From NCBI RefSeq assembly GCF_023856365.1, contig NC_064541.1:26266214-26330213 (forward strand): a stretch of DNA of 64,000 nucleotides, read 5' to 3'. A model generated the notes under the pieces. That model was given only the letters and a program-made list of their open reading frames with translations. It was not told the DNA's origin and searched no databases. Positions 54,278-64,000 of this stretch are shown piece after piece (the stretch's first letter is position 1; each line of letters opens with the position of its first letter). Source of the stretch: Brienomyrus brachyistius. Lineage: Eukaryota; Chordata; Actinopteri; Osteoglossiformes; Mormyridae. A program made the translations under genes and the position numbers.

Positions 54278-56030
54278 GATAATATTCCTGAGACCAGAAA
54301 TTACACAACCTCTCTGTTTAGCATCGTGGGAGACAAAAGGTGAAACAGCCCCTTTTGCCATTACTGTACCGATGCTCACATCTGACATCATCCCAGCCTG
54401 CCTGGGTTCAGTAAGGTGAGCGTGACACACTGCAGTTTCCAGATTTAGGGAGGGGTCCACTGGAATCTGGAACGAGGGGTGGGAGGGGTGTCAGACAGCA
54501 AGCCACGGAAGGGAGACGAACACAGACGATATGGCCATTTGTTGAGGGACGGGGGGAAAGGACTCATTACAGAGTTTTCCCAAAGGGTCTCCAGTTCTAA
54601 GTTTACTACAGAAGGACATGGCTGTGAGACCATTAGATACCAAAAGAACAAGGCCAGCTGTCAAACAATGAGCCAGTGGGCATCAATCCATATGCCGGCT
54701 GTCATTCGTTGACAAAAGAAAATGTAAGGGAAACTTATTTTCACCCAGTGGCATAACCCTGACGCCCACATAACCAAACACTATGTATTTAATTGGTTGA
54801 GTCATCCTTTCGTCTGTACTCGCCATTGCAGGCAACCTTACATTGACAAGCTGTTCCTTAATGTGAGGAAGCCTTTTCATTTACAGGCCTGAGAGCCTCA
54901 TTGTGGATAAATATTAAGTAACCACCCTTCTCCCAGCCCCCCCAATGGAATTATCTCAGGATTAAAAAGCCGGTCGTTGGCTAAGTGCTAGCATCCCCCC
55001 AGGAAACATTTCAGAGCATCGCGACAGGGGCGTGTGTGTGATTAGCATGCTGGTCGATCGCCGCACTCCATCCAAAATGACGGGGGAAATTTATAGGTGC
55101 ATCTCGGGGGCTGGGCTGACCAAAAATGGAGCACGAGGCCCAGTAACCACTGTGAAGGCGGAGCAGACGACGAGTGACGAATCACGGCTCATTTCCTCAG
55201 AGTCTAGTGCACAGCTCTGTGATCCAATTGGCTGCAAGTGATCAGACAAACCACCAGAGGTCATCTTGATAAAATGTGATGCCTGGCAGTACATTTGACG
55301 CTGAACAGGCTTCCTCCTTATTCAGTACTCATGGCATCACGCCCCCATCCAGATAAATGCTTATGAACAGGTGACACAGGCCTCGGGCAATTTGATACTG
55401 GCACTTTTAACCGCATACATGCATTGTGGTGCAGCTTCATTGCTGCAGTGTTGTAATCTGGTTACGGAGTTTACTGGCCTGGCAGTCTTGCGGAGCTGGG
55501 CACTGAGAGGCAGTGGCTACTGATGTCAGTCTTCATACCTCACAGATTGACGGGTATTTCTGCAAGGCGCCTGTGTTATCAGCGAGCGTGCTGGTAGCCG
55601 TCACTAATCGGCATCTTTACCAGCGACTTGTTCTTTGTTAGCACTTGTCTTCACTAACAAGCAACGGAAGGAGGCCGCTTCTGCTCCTTGTTTTGAAGGA
55701 ACACCTGCTGATCTTCCAGAATGCTCCAGCAATTGTTTTCCCGGAAAACTGTGGTTACAAGATTGCTGTATTTAATGTAGAGATCAATGCATCCAGTGCA
55801 AACACACCATGACCATCTAGATGCAGGCCATTTTCGGGAATTTTCTTAGAGCTCTCCAATCAGTACAGGTGGAGAATACAGGTCCCAATCACTGCTACTT
55901 GTCGTTCTAACCTAAAGCAACAGTCATAGTGTCGAATACGGCATCCATCGTCATGCACGTGCTTTGATTTCAAAATAAAAGTGCTACACTGTACAGACTT
56001 TCTGGTCCTCTCCCAATGCTGAATTAATAC
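54278..56030. other. Unique non-coding stretch
   Basis: No gene or repeat recognised. Confidence 0.35.
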
Positions 56031-56178
56031 GTCACCCTCCAGCACAAAACTGTACACTTGGGTCAAAAATCAGAAATTAGGATTATGGTATCAAATGAAA
56101 GAGCACAAAAAAAATCCTCAAAAAATATCTAAAAATACGGCCATGCGACTTCCGTGTGGTTTTGTGCTGGAGGGTCAC
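56031..56178. mobile_element. Short MITE with 20-bp terminal inverted repeats
   Basis: GTCACCCTCCAGCACAAAAC at 56031-56050 is matched at 19 of 20 positions by the reverse complement of 56159-56178. The interior is AT-rich and contains GGGTCAAAAATCAG. Termini of the type 'gtgaccctgcagcacaaaacc' mark a non-autonomous DNA transposon family known in several fish. It has no coding capacity and no clear target duplication. Confidence 0.82.
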
Positions 56179-58230
56179 ATTTGCTGCATTCCTTATCAAA
56201 CAATGGCAAACTCTGAATTAGCTTTGCGTCCCGTCCACCAGCCCGTGGTTGGTTCTTAAACAGTGTGTGTTGCTGACAATATATTTGCTAATAAATTGTG
56301 CCCTTTTCACTGCCGTTCATGCTTTTACTTTTTCACTCCAAATGATGTCTTATCCTTTGTCATGGCTGCCCACACAAACCAGTAGATCCTGAGCCCCTCT
56401 GGATGATTTTAGGATTTACATGAGGGCTCCTATCACATAGTGGAACGTCCCAAAAAGACCCAGAACACCATACGTCGCCCTGTCTGCCTGATCCGCGCAG
56501 GCGGGATCTCATGTCCGTGTGACAGCACTGCCGTAACCTCACGCCAGTGGTTTGGCTCCTAGGCCACTAGCTAAGGATTGCTGAGGGGGGGGGGACACTT
56601 CGATCAGCTGGAGACCTTCAGATTCTCTTCCCTGTTGCAAAGCTTCTAGCGGAATACATGCTAAATTAGCTGGAACTCTATGAGGCAAACTACTAGCAGT
56701 TTGGCTGGATACTTTGCACTGATGCAGGGGGGTCAGAAGAGGAAACCGTCCCCCACGCTAAATTTAAGATGGATGGTGGGAGCCGTTTAACTGGGATGGA
56801 CTGCCAGCCCCCCCCTACACAGCTCTTAGCAGCAAACACTTAGCAGATGATTCCTTTGTGATGAGATTGGGAAGAGGGAGACTGAGAAGAGGATTGCAGT
56901 GAGAAGAGGATTGCAGTGGTCGGGGTTGTAACTGTTGTGCTTCTGATTTGCTCGAGTTCTGGTTGTTTTGTCCCTAGTAGTTCAGAAGCAAGTACCAACC
57001 CCCCCAAATGTTGCCTGAGTCAACGTTGTTCTTCTGATTTCTCTTCTTCCTTTCGATGGCCCTGACCTGCCCTGACCCCTGTTACCGAAGACAGTGAGAA
57101 TTCATCACTGGACTGCGTTTGTGCAGGTCCCAGTGTGCAGTGCAATCCCACTGCTCCCGAGGCGAGTTTCTGTCACGGTGGGAGCAGAGTACGGCATCAC
57201 CCGATGGAAAAAACGTATTACTTTGACTCCAGGGCCAGTATCCTGTTCCTGTCACGCAGTTTGCGTGTGTTTAGAATAACCCCACTGCTATAGCATACAG
57301 GATATAAACACTGTTACAAGCCGTGCCACTAAATAAAGTTTATGGAAGTTCACTCTGTTTCCGCTAATCTTTCATCCTAATTTACCAAATCATGTGAAAG
57401 ACGATCATACCTGCGTTCATTTCGATGCCCCCCCCCCCCCCCCGCCTTCCCGCTCAGCTGGATGACTAGTTGCGGACAATGTGGACTTTGGTGCCCCCGG
57501 GCCCTCATTCCTGTTGAATCCATCTGTCTGTCGCTCTGTGGTCTTTGGGGGCCAAAATTCCAACACGGATGCTTGTAGACACACAGGAGTCTATCCTTCT
57601 TCACAAAAATAACTAAACGAGTTGCATTTAATTAAGGATATTATGAGGACAAAAAAAAATTTAAAACACTCCACTTCGCAATCCATCTGCCCCCCTGTCC
57701 TGTCCCAGCACTGCAGACTCCATGCAGAAAGTCAAGTAACAATGAACTACACCCCCCTACGACTGCAACAACTTGTCCTAAGCAGCAATGTCACTGCGGA
57801 CGCACTAACGGGGGGATGAATTATGTATGTGCGGCGTCGAGACCCGATTATATAAACGCGATTTATCTGATTGACTGCTGCTTTGGCTGGCGAGGAGCTT
57901 CAACTTCTGCCTCCTCGCTCCCACTTCATAGCTTCCCAGTCTGTGATCTATAATCTTCAAATTTCAAAAAGTCCCCCCCCCCAACCCCACAGGCCACCCC
58001 TCCCCCCCACCTCCCTATTGTACAGGCCGAATTGTCTTTGTCTACAAGTGGGCTTTGGTTTAATATCCCGCATTGGAACTGGGATTTCTCTGCTCATAGA
58101 TCCTTTCCCCCTCCCTCTGGATTTAGGAAACTTTATCATTAGAAGAGACTCTGTGGGTAACCATCCACCTATAGCCTTGCAGTGAGACCCTGTCACAAGT
58201 GGAGCAGACCCATGTTTGTCTAAGAGGCCT
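56179..58230. other. Unique stretch with poly-G/C tracts
   Basis: Tracts: 10 G at 56585-56594, 16 C at 57428-57443, 10 C at 57973-57982. A tandem duplication GAGAAGAGGATTGCAGT occurs at about 56883-56918. CTAAATAAAGTTTATGG near 57330 has a polyadenylation-like AATAAA but no upstream gene. Confidence 0.35.
57428..57443 (+). repeat. Poly-C tract (16 C)
   Basis: Sixteen consecutive C after TTCGATG. Confidence 0.9.
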
Positions 58231-59515
58231 GACTGCTTTCGGCCGTCAGTCCACAGGGGCTGGACTCTTATATGGGGGCATTATCATGGAGACGGGGTAT
58301 TGTGGAGTCCGAGGGCACCCGATCCATTGCTGACAGATTACTCACCCTCTACAGTTCCCTTTTGGACTACGATAAGCGCCTGTATGGATTCGCCGCCTTA
58401 TCTGAATTTAACATTCACTCTCTGGAATATAGGATTTCACCCTGGCCCCCACAATTCACCAGGTATGACCCAATTAACGCTGGGGAGTTTGCCATTTTCA
58501 GACGACTGAGCAGACGGAGAGTGATAAGAAGTTTTCCCTCTCCTGTTAGGACCATGGCCCCAACTTTCAGCACAAATATCGATTTGGCCAGCCAAGCGTT
58601 TTCTCCGATTCATGGCTTTCTGACCGAATTCGCTCAGGCAGAATCAGCTGCCAGCTGCCTTATTAGTTAACCACGCAAGCTACACACAGCACGCTCCAGA
58701 TGAAAGGTTTATTTTCCATACCTCACTTAATTGCTGTCACGAAGAACACTGATGAACTGGATGTTTCTCAAACCTACTTGCAAATTTGCACCTGACCTCA
58801 CTTTCGCTTGCGGAGCCCCTCGACTCGCCCCCACTTCCAGTTCAGCTATGTATGACTTCTGTACATGATCATAGAGTGTGAAGTCGAGACCTGTGGTTTT
58901 TCATGACGGAGGCCCAGTGCTGAACACAGGGTGACCGCACTCCTACTGACAGGAACAGAAATTAATTTGATGTGTCCCTGTGACGACGGAAGCTATTTAA
59001 CACCATTCCACACTGTAAGAGAGTATATCCAGCACCCCCCCCCCCCTCCCACAACCCCCTCCTACCATCGAGAAATTACTATGTTGACGATCTTCCAATC
59101 ACTCTGGAGCCAAGCTGTTCATAAATACGTAAAACCCAGAATGAGCTTCTTCTCGAATGTTTTTAAAACCAGATCGATCATGCCAGCTGGCTCGGGTGTG
59201 ATGGTGCGTGGAATTCTAGTGACAGCCACGACATCCATTCACGCTGTCTCGCTGGATCCAGAGCCATGGTAATACTCGTTACACTAACAATGCTACAGAC
59301 TCAAACCAATTAACATTTGGATATGCTTGCATAATTAAATCTATATGTCTCATTAGAGATCAGAAATTCACTGACAAAAATAGTAGTCTTGCATTCTGCC
59401 ACGTTTTTCCAGAAATCTTATGAGAATTATGGTCTTTTTTGTGTTTGTTTTCATATTGCAATCATTACTGTCATTAGTATTAATTTGGAACCAAATGGCT
59501 CAACAGATGTCAGCT
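58231..59515. other. Unique stretch with an unassigned open frame
   Basis: One plus-strand frame is open from 58233 to 58670 (132 codons from its first ATG at 58272). It has no known domain and no strong splice or promoter context. Poly-C (12) lies at 59035-59046. Confidence 0.3.
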
Positions 59516-59519
59516 ACTA

Positions 59520-59890
59520 GGCTAATGGAGAAATGGATTATTGACAGAGTGAGGTAGCCAGCTTTTATGATGCATTTTATTACAGAAGGCTTCTGGGAGC
59601 TGAAGCCGGCCAAAAAAAGGGGAATACTTCTCTAACGGGGTCCTTTCTAAAATACGAGGAATTAGCACATCGAACGCAAACGCTTTGTGAGCTTTGCTAT
59701 GGAAAGAGCGCACAGAGACTCGAATGCAGCGCTCAACGCTGTAAACAGACCAGCTTTGCTGACTGATCCGATGACATGGGTGATCATATGACCACATCCG
59801 ATGTCGTCATTGGCAGCTGGCACGTTTAATTTGGGATGGGATCCCTGTGGAGACATATGTGAGCTGGGGGGCAGGGGGTTAAGACTGAGA
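59520..59890. promoter_or_regulatory. Candidate conserved non-coding stretch
   Basis: Repeat-free segment with GAAATGGATTATTGACAG (GGATTA, TTGACAG), CTTTTATGATGCATTTTATTAC, CATATGACCACATCCG and GGCACGTTTAATTTGGG, retaining CpG sites. Among the better-looking candidates but conservation is untested. Confidence 0.3.
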
Positions 59891-61551
59891 TTCCCCATGC
59901 AGATTAGTTTCCATTAATCTTACCTGAAACCACATATTGATTTCCCATCAACCTTCTCGCATCAGCGTGCTGGTCACGCCGTTCAGGCTGTGTGGGGAAA
60001 TGAAAGGGTGGGGGTGGTGAAGAGGCAGAGGCAGTGGGGTTTATCTGTGGGGTCCAGCCTCCTCGCAATCAATGCCACCTGGAAAGGAGGAAGGCAGCCT
60101 TTGGAAATGGACCAAATAGAATCTCTGATTCCCCGCGGCTTGCCGAACGGCTCGCGGGATAGCAAGACGCTATTTCAGGACAGAGTGGCGGGGGGTGGGG
60201 GCCCACATCAGTATTCCGGAATATTTCCATTCAGGGCCCCACAGCAGTCACCTTATTGGCTGAAGAAGCCCAGGAAGCAGAGGACGAGCGACTCGGGTTA
60301 AAATAAACAGGAAGCGATCTGTATGAAGGCTTTAATCCAGGATTTCACCCTCAAACGCTGACGTCGATTTTGCAGGCCCAAAGGCAGACTACAAAGCACG
60401 CGAAAAAAGCCTCGTGTCAGCATAAGTCGAAGCACTGTGGCCTCCTTTAGAGGCGTGGGAAAACGGCAGGTGAGATCGCGGCCCGCAGATCACGGGGACG
60501 ACGCTGGAGGCGAGCGGTGATGGCAGACGACCTGCCACCTTGGCGTGACATCACAGGGACACAGCGGACAAGGAATGTAGCACAGGAATCCCATTACCAC
60601 CCAATGCCACACTTAGAGGCACCGTGAATGTTTGCATTCTAACAAGCCTGCTCTTCTGTCACCTTCAAAATACCTATGACATCAGATATGAGGAAACTGA
60701 GCAAATACTGAGACCAGGATTCCTGGAGCAAATCTAAAAAATTGCTGCTGTATGTCCCCTGCATCCGAGCCTATCTCTCTAGCTCTTAGAAGACATGACG
60801 TCACGTTTCTAAAGCCCCGCCCCCAAAACAGCCCTGGCAATGCCCCTACCAGGATTGAAACGGTTGATCCTTGTCCGCCACGTCCATCAGAGGTGAATTT
60901 GCGGCTTCTCGGCCAGGCAGACGCCTGCATATTTGACAGGGCAGCCGGCTGCCTGTACGTGTGACAGCTGATTACCGCGCTCTTCCGTTACGCGACCTTC
61001 CTTCCTGTTTCCATTTCGTTTTGTCCTCGCTTCAGATTTTTTCACCTCCATTTTCACTAATGGGCACCAGTGCAGGAAAGTGGGCCATAAATAATAAAGT
61101 GTAAATAATTAAATAACTGATCGTTAAGAAGGTGAAAATGTTTCCCATGGAGTAACTTAATGTAAATAAGTGTGGGATGCCCACCCCTTCACCCAAACCC
61201 ACTTACAATGTTAATGGTGTCAGATGTGTTCATCCCTTGTGGTTTGACGGCTGCAATTACACAGCCTCCCCCTCTAAAGCCGCCCAGTTTTAAGTGAACT
61301 TGTGAGCTTAATGTCTGCTTGTGCTTTTTCCACAGATGCATGTCTATTATGTAATTCTCACCCACAGCAGAAACTAACATACATTTTGGAAAAAACTTTG
61401 ATATATATAGTTTTTGTAACAAGGTGACCTTCTGTTGGCAGAAAAGCAGGTGAAAAGAGTCAAGCCTTCATTCAGGGTTGAGAACGGAAACCCGCCAAGA
61501 AACCTGGACAGCTGTGATGAAGAAGTAGGTCGCAAGAAAATAACCCCTAAT
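59891..61551. other. Unique non-coding stretch
   Basis: No gene or repeat recognised. Confidence 0.35.
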
Positions 61552-62090
61552 CGGGAAGCAGGTGGGATGTGCAGAAGAGGGTCCGGCCCAGAATGAGGAA
61601 GCAGGTGGGATGTGAAGAAGAGGGTCCGGCCCAGAATGAGGAAGCAGGTGGGATGTGCAGAAGAGGGTCCGGCCCAGAATGAGGAAGCAGGTGGGATGTG
61701 AAGAAGAGGGTCCGGCCCAGAATGAGGAAGCAGGTGGGATGTGAAGAAGAGGGTCCGGCCCAGAATGAGGAAGCAGGTGGGATGTGAAGAAGAGGGTCCG
61801 GCCCAGAATGAGGAAGCAGGTGGGATGTGAAGAAGAGGGTCCGGCCCAGAATGAGGAAGCAGGTGGGATGTGAAGAAGAGGGTCCGGCCCAGAATGAGGA
61901 AGCAGGTGGGATGTAAAGAAGAGGGTCCGGCCCAGAATGAGGAAGCAGGTGGGATGTGAAGAAGAGGGTCCGGCCCAGAATGAGGAAGCAGGTGGGATGT
62001 GAAGAAGAGGGTCCGGCCCAGAATGAGGAAGCAGGTGGGATGTGAAGAAGAGGGTCCGGCCCAGAATGAGAAAGCAGGTGGGATGTGAAG
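61552..62090 (+). repeat. 43-bp minisatellite, 12.5 units
   Basis: Twelve units start every 43 bases exactly from 61552, each reading GAGGAAGCAGGTGGGATGTG then AAGAAGAGGGTCCGGCCCAG then AAT, with a partial unit from 62068. Only a few substitutions are seen (GTGCAGAAG in units 1 and 3, one GTAAAGAAG), so the array is young and probably length-variable. Because 43 is not a multiple of three and no unit makes a stop, a 182-codon minus-strand frame with a 43-residue peptide repeat exists; I regard it as an artefact. Confidence 0.97.
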
Positions 62091-64000
62091 CTCATTATAA
62101 TTTCTGGAAGACCTGCTCTGGGACAGGAGATGAAGCTCAGCCAGGTGTTCGTCTGCTCCTTCTATGCAGTAGCGAAGCGAACATGAACGGCAGTCCCAAC
62201 GGTGATGCCGGACCCTGCTGATGAGGGCCGCTGGGCTGGTGAGCAGAAACAGTTACAGCATGTCTGGCTGACTTGGGGTGTAAACGTCTGGGGGGGGGGG
62301 CACAGGCTCAGTATTTATCATGCTGCCTTTCCCCCCCTGTGGTTCCAGCCCTCTGGGAAGGAGATCAAGCCACGGAGAAGCCATTAGGAGTAACTCCCAC
62401 ACATCTCTCATGACACGATTATGAAAATGTACAAAACCCAAGGAGCAGTTGCTACCATGCCTGCCATAAAATGCATGTAAAGCTGCCGTAGCTGCGGCGT
62501 AGGACATTGACGGGATTCATTTGGGCTGAAAGTACCGGAGTGGGGCAGCACCTGACCTGAATGACAGAGAGTAAAGAGAGGTCATTTTGAGGAGATGGGA
62601 AAACCAAACAAAATGGATCCAGGGGAGGCAGCAGGTGTTGGGATCCGTTTACTAGGGCAGGTCAGGTCAGGTTGGGGAGCATGTGCTGATGCGCACTCAA
62701 CACCCGGCGAAACTCCTCAGGATCCCGGCTGGCGACCCCCCCGGCAGACACACCGTCCAGTCCCACCCTCCGGAAATGGCCATGCATCTGCCGCAGCCTG
62801 GTGTTATGTGGGTGTTGCTAGGTGTTACTAGTGCCGAGAGAGTGAAATAAACATTTACAGAGTCACAAGAGTCACCTGACTCCCTGCCTGAGATGGCCAC
62901 ACCCCTCCAACCCCACTGCCTGCACAAATGAATGTGCCTTGGGGGTGATTTTAACCTTTTGCGCAGGGTGATCCATCCCTGTGATGCCCCAGCTGACGAA
63001 TGACTGGTTGGCATTACCAGGATGTGATAGGTGATGTCGGATGGGCACTAAAGCTTGAATTGGAGTGTAGGGTAAAAGTGATTAATCTCATAATTTGCCG
63101 CTTCTGTTACATCATTAAGTATAGGTTACATTTGGTCTGTCTCCATTGGGTGGTCAGATGAACCATTTGGGTGGGCACTGCCCACTTCCTGTCCATCTGT
63201 GGCAGCTAGGCAGTCATATCAGTCACACCTTGTGGCCCCTCCCACAAGTGCCAAGCTCCACCCTCACCATCAACAGTGTACAAATGGATCACCCAGCTTG
63301 TGCAACATTCATGAGAGCAATGTGACGGTCAGCATGTACAAGAGTCAAATAACACAGTCTGTCACCACGAATTAAAGGTCAAGACTGACATTTTACTTTT
63401 ACTCATTTTCCCTGCTGTTGCATTTTCACTGCAGTTGTGACGAAGTAATTTTTTTCCATCAATAAACTGTTTCTAAAAGCTGCCGGATACAGGCCCCGAA
63501 AGCAGCCAGCTTCCTGCTTCCTTCTTTTCTTTCACTCTCTCTTCTTCTTCTACACTTTTCTGTGTACCAGTGCAGGTTTCTGGGCCTTGGTGCTGTTGAT
63601 TTCGTCGATTCAGCTGAATTACCACAAACTGTCTCCGGACTGCTGAGGAAGCAGAACGTTTTTTTTTTTTTTTCTTTACAGGTTTTCATAGAAAGAAACT
63701 CCTGCACTGTCCTTTTTCAGCACTAAAATCTACATAAATCTATTAAAATCTATAGCCTTGTTAGTCGGCCATTGAACGGCACGTGAAACTCTCCAGCGAG
63801 GGGTACGCTTACCAGCTAATGGCGCTTGGTCCTGCAAGCCAAGTCCTGAGACCAGACGTCCTCCGGCTATTTCAAAACAGGCAATTCAACAAAGGAGCCA
63901 AAAGAGCTCTAGGGACAGTTTTGACACAACAACATCAACTGTCAAAAAAGCCCCCACGTTTTTCAATAAATTATACACCTGGGTGTGTTTTCCTTGGGTC
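62091..64000. other. Unique non-coding stretch to window end
   Basis: Contains poly-G (11) at 62290-62300, a palindrome GTGGGCA-C-TGCCCAC at 63171-63185 and a T run at about 63659-63674. No gene or mobile element is recognised. Confidence 0.35.
62290..62300 (+). repeat. Poly-G tract (11 G)
   Basis: Eleven consecutive G shortly after the 43-bp minisatellite. Confidence 0.9.

Noticed and set aside
57325..57345. Polyadenylation signal of a gene (AATAAA)
   Set aside because: No coding sequence upstream on the same strand; AATAAA occurs often by chance in AT-rich DNA.
58233..58670. Open frame with many polar residues that looks protein-like
   Set aside because: No recognisable domain or splice sites, and its length is within chance expectation. 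Kept only as an unassigned stretch.
61547..62095. 182-codon minus-strand repetitive protein
   Set aside because: It is exactly coextensive with the 43-bp minisatellite, whose period is not a multiple of three; the frame is a by-product of missing stops in the unit.

Overview
The window looks like non-coding DNA from a teleost fish. I found no protein-coding gene, tRNA, rRNA or CRISPR array that I can defend. The organism call rests on the repeats: tRNA-derived SINEs with a tail reading like GGATAAAAGTGTCTGC, a 5S-rRNA-derived SINE, a repeat with an inverted GTCCCCACAA motif, small DNA-transposon derivatives, and a SINE-like family ending in GGATGG units. An osteoglossomorph fish is only a guess from the flavour of that last family. 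The open reading frames present are short, unrelated to families I recognise and often run through repeats, so I treat them as chance.

Layout. 1-10 kb: SINE pieces of several ages, a 56/57-bp minisatellite (about 4.6-5.1 kb), a TC microsatellite and a cluster of poly-G/poly-C tracts. 10-20 kb: mostly unique sequence, with a TA microsatellite, a GTCCCCACAA-type dispersed repeat, a pyrimidine-rich degenerate array and one candidate regulatory stretch. 20-30 kb: a full-length SINE with target-site duplication, a 34-bp minisatellite with a 102-bp higher-order period, a 5S-derived SINE and the first copy of a foldback MITE. 30-45 kb: a degenerate array, then mostly unique sequence with several AT-core, CpG-retaining stretches that could be conserved non-coding elements, plus the second foldback MITE. 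45-56 kb: the densest transposon region, with a full-length SINE (11-bp duplication), a hAT-type MITE (8-bp duplication), a second inverted-repeat MITE, several decayed SINEs and one exon-like open stretch (51570-51898). 56-64 kb: another inverted-repeat MITE, more poly-C tracts and a very homogeneous 43-bp minisatellite (12.5 units).

The best-supported results are the mobile elements with visible insertion hallmarks and the three tandem arrays. Candidate regulatory stretches were chosen by eye (homeodomain, POU or SOX-like cores, short palindromes, absence of repeats) and need cross-species alignment. I see no sign of an undescribed multi-gene system. The most unusual sequence-level trait is the number of long mononucleotide G/C tracts: 19 of 10 bases or more.
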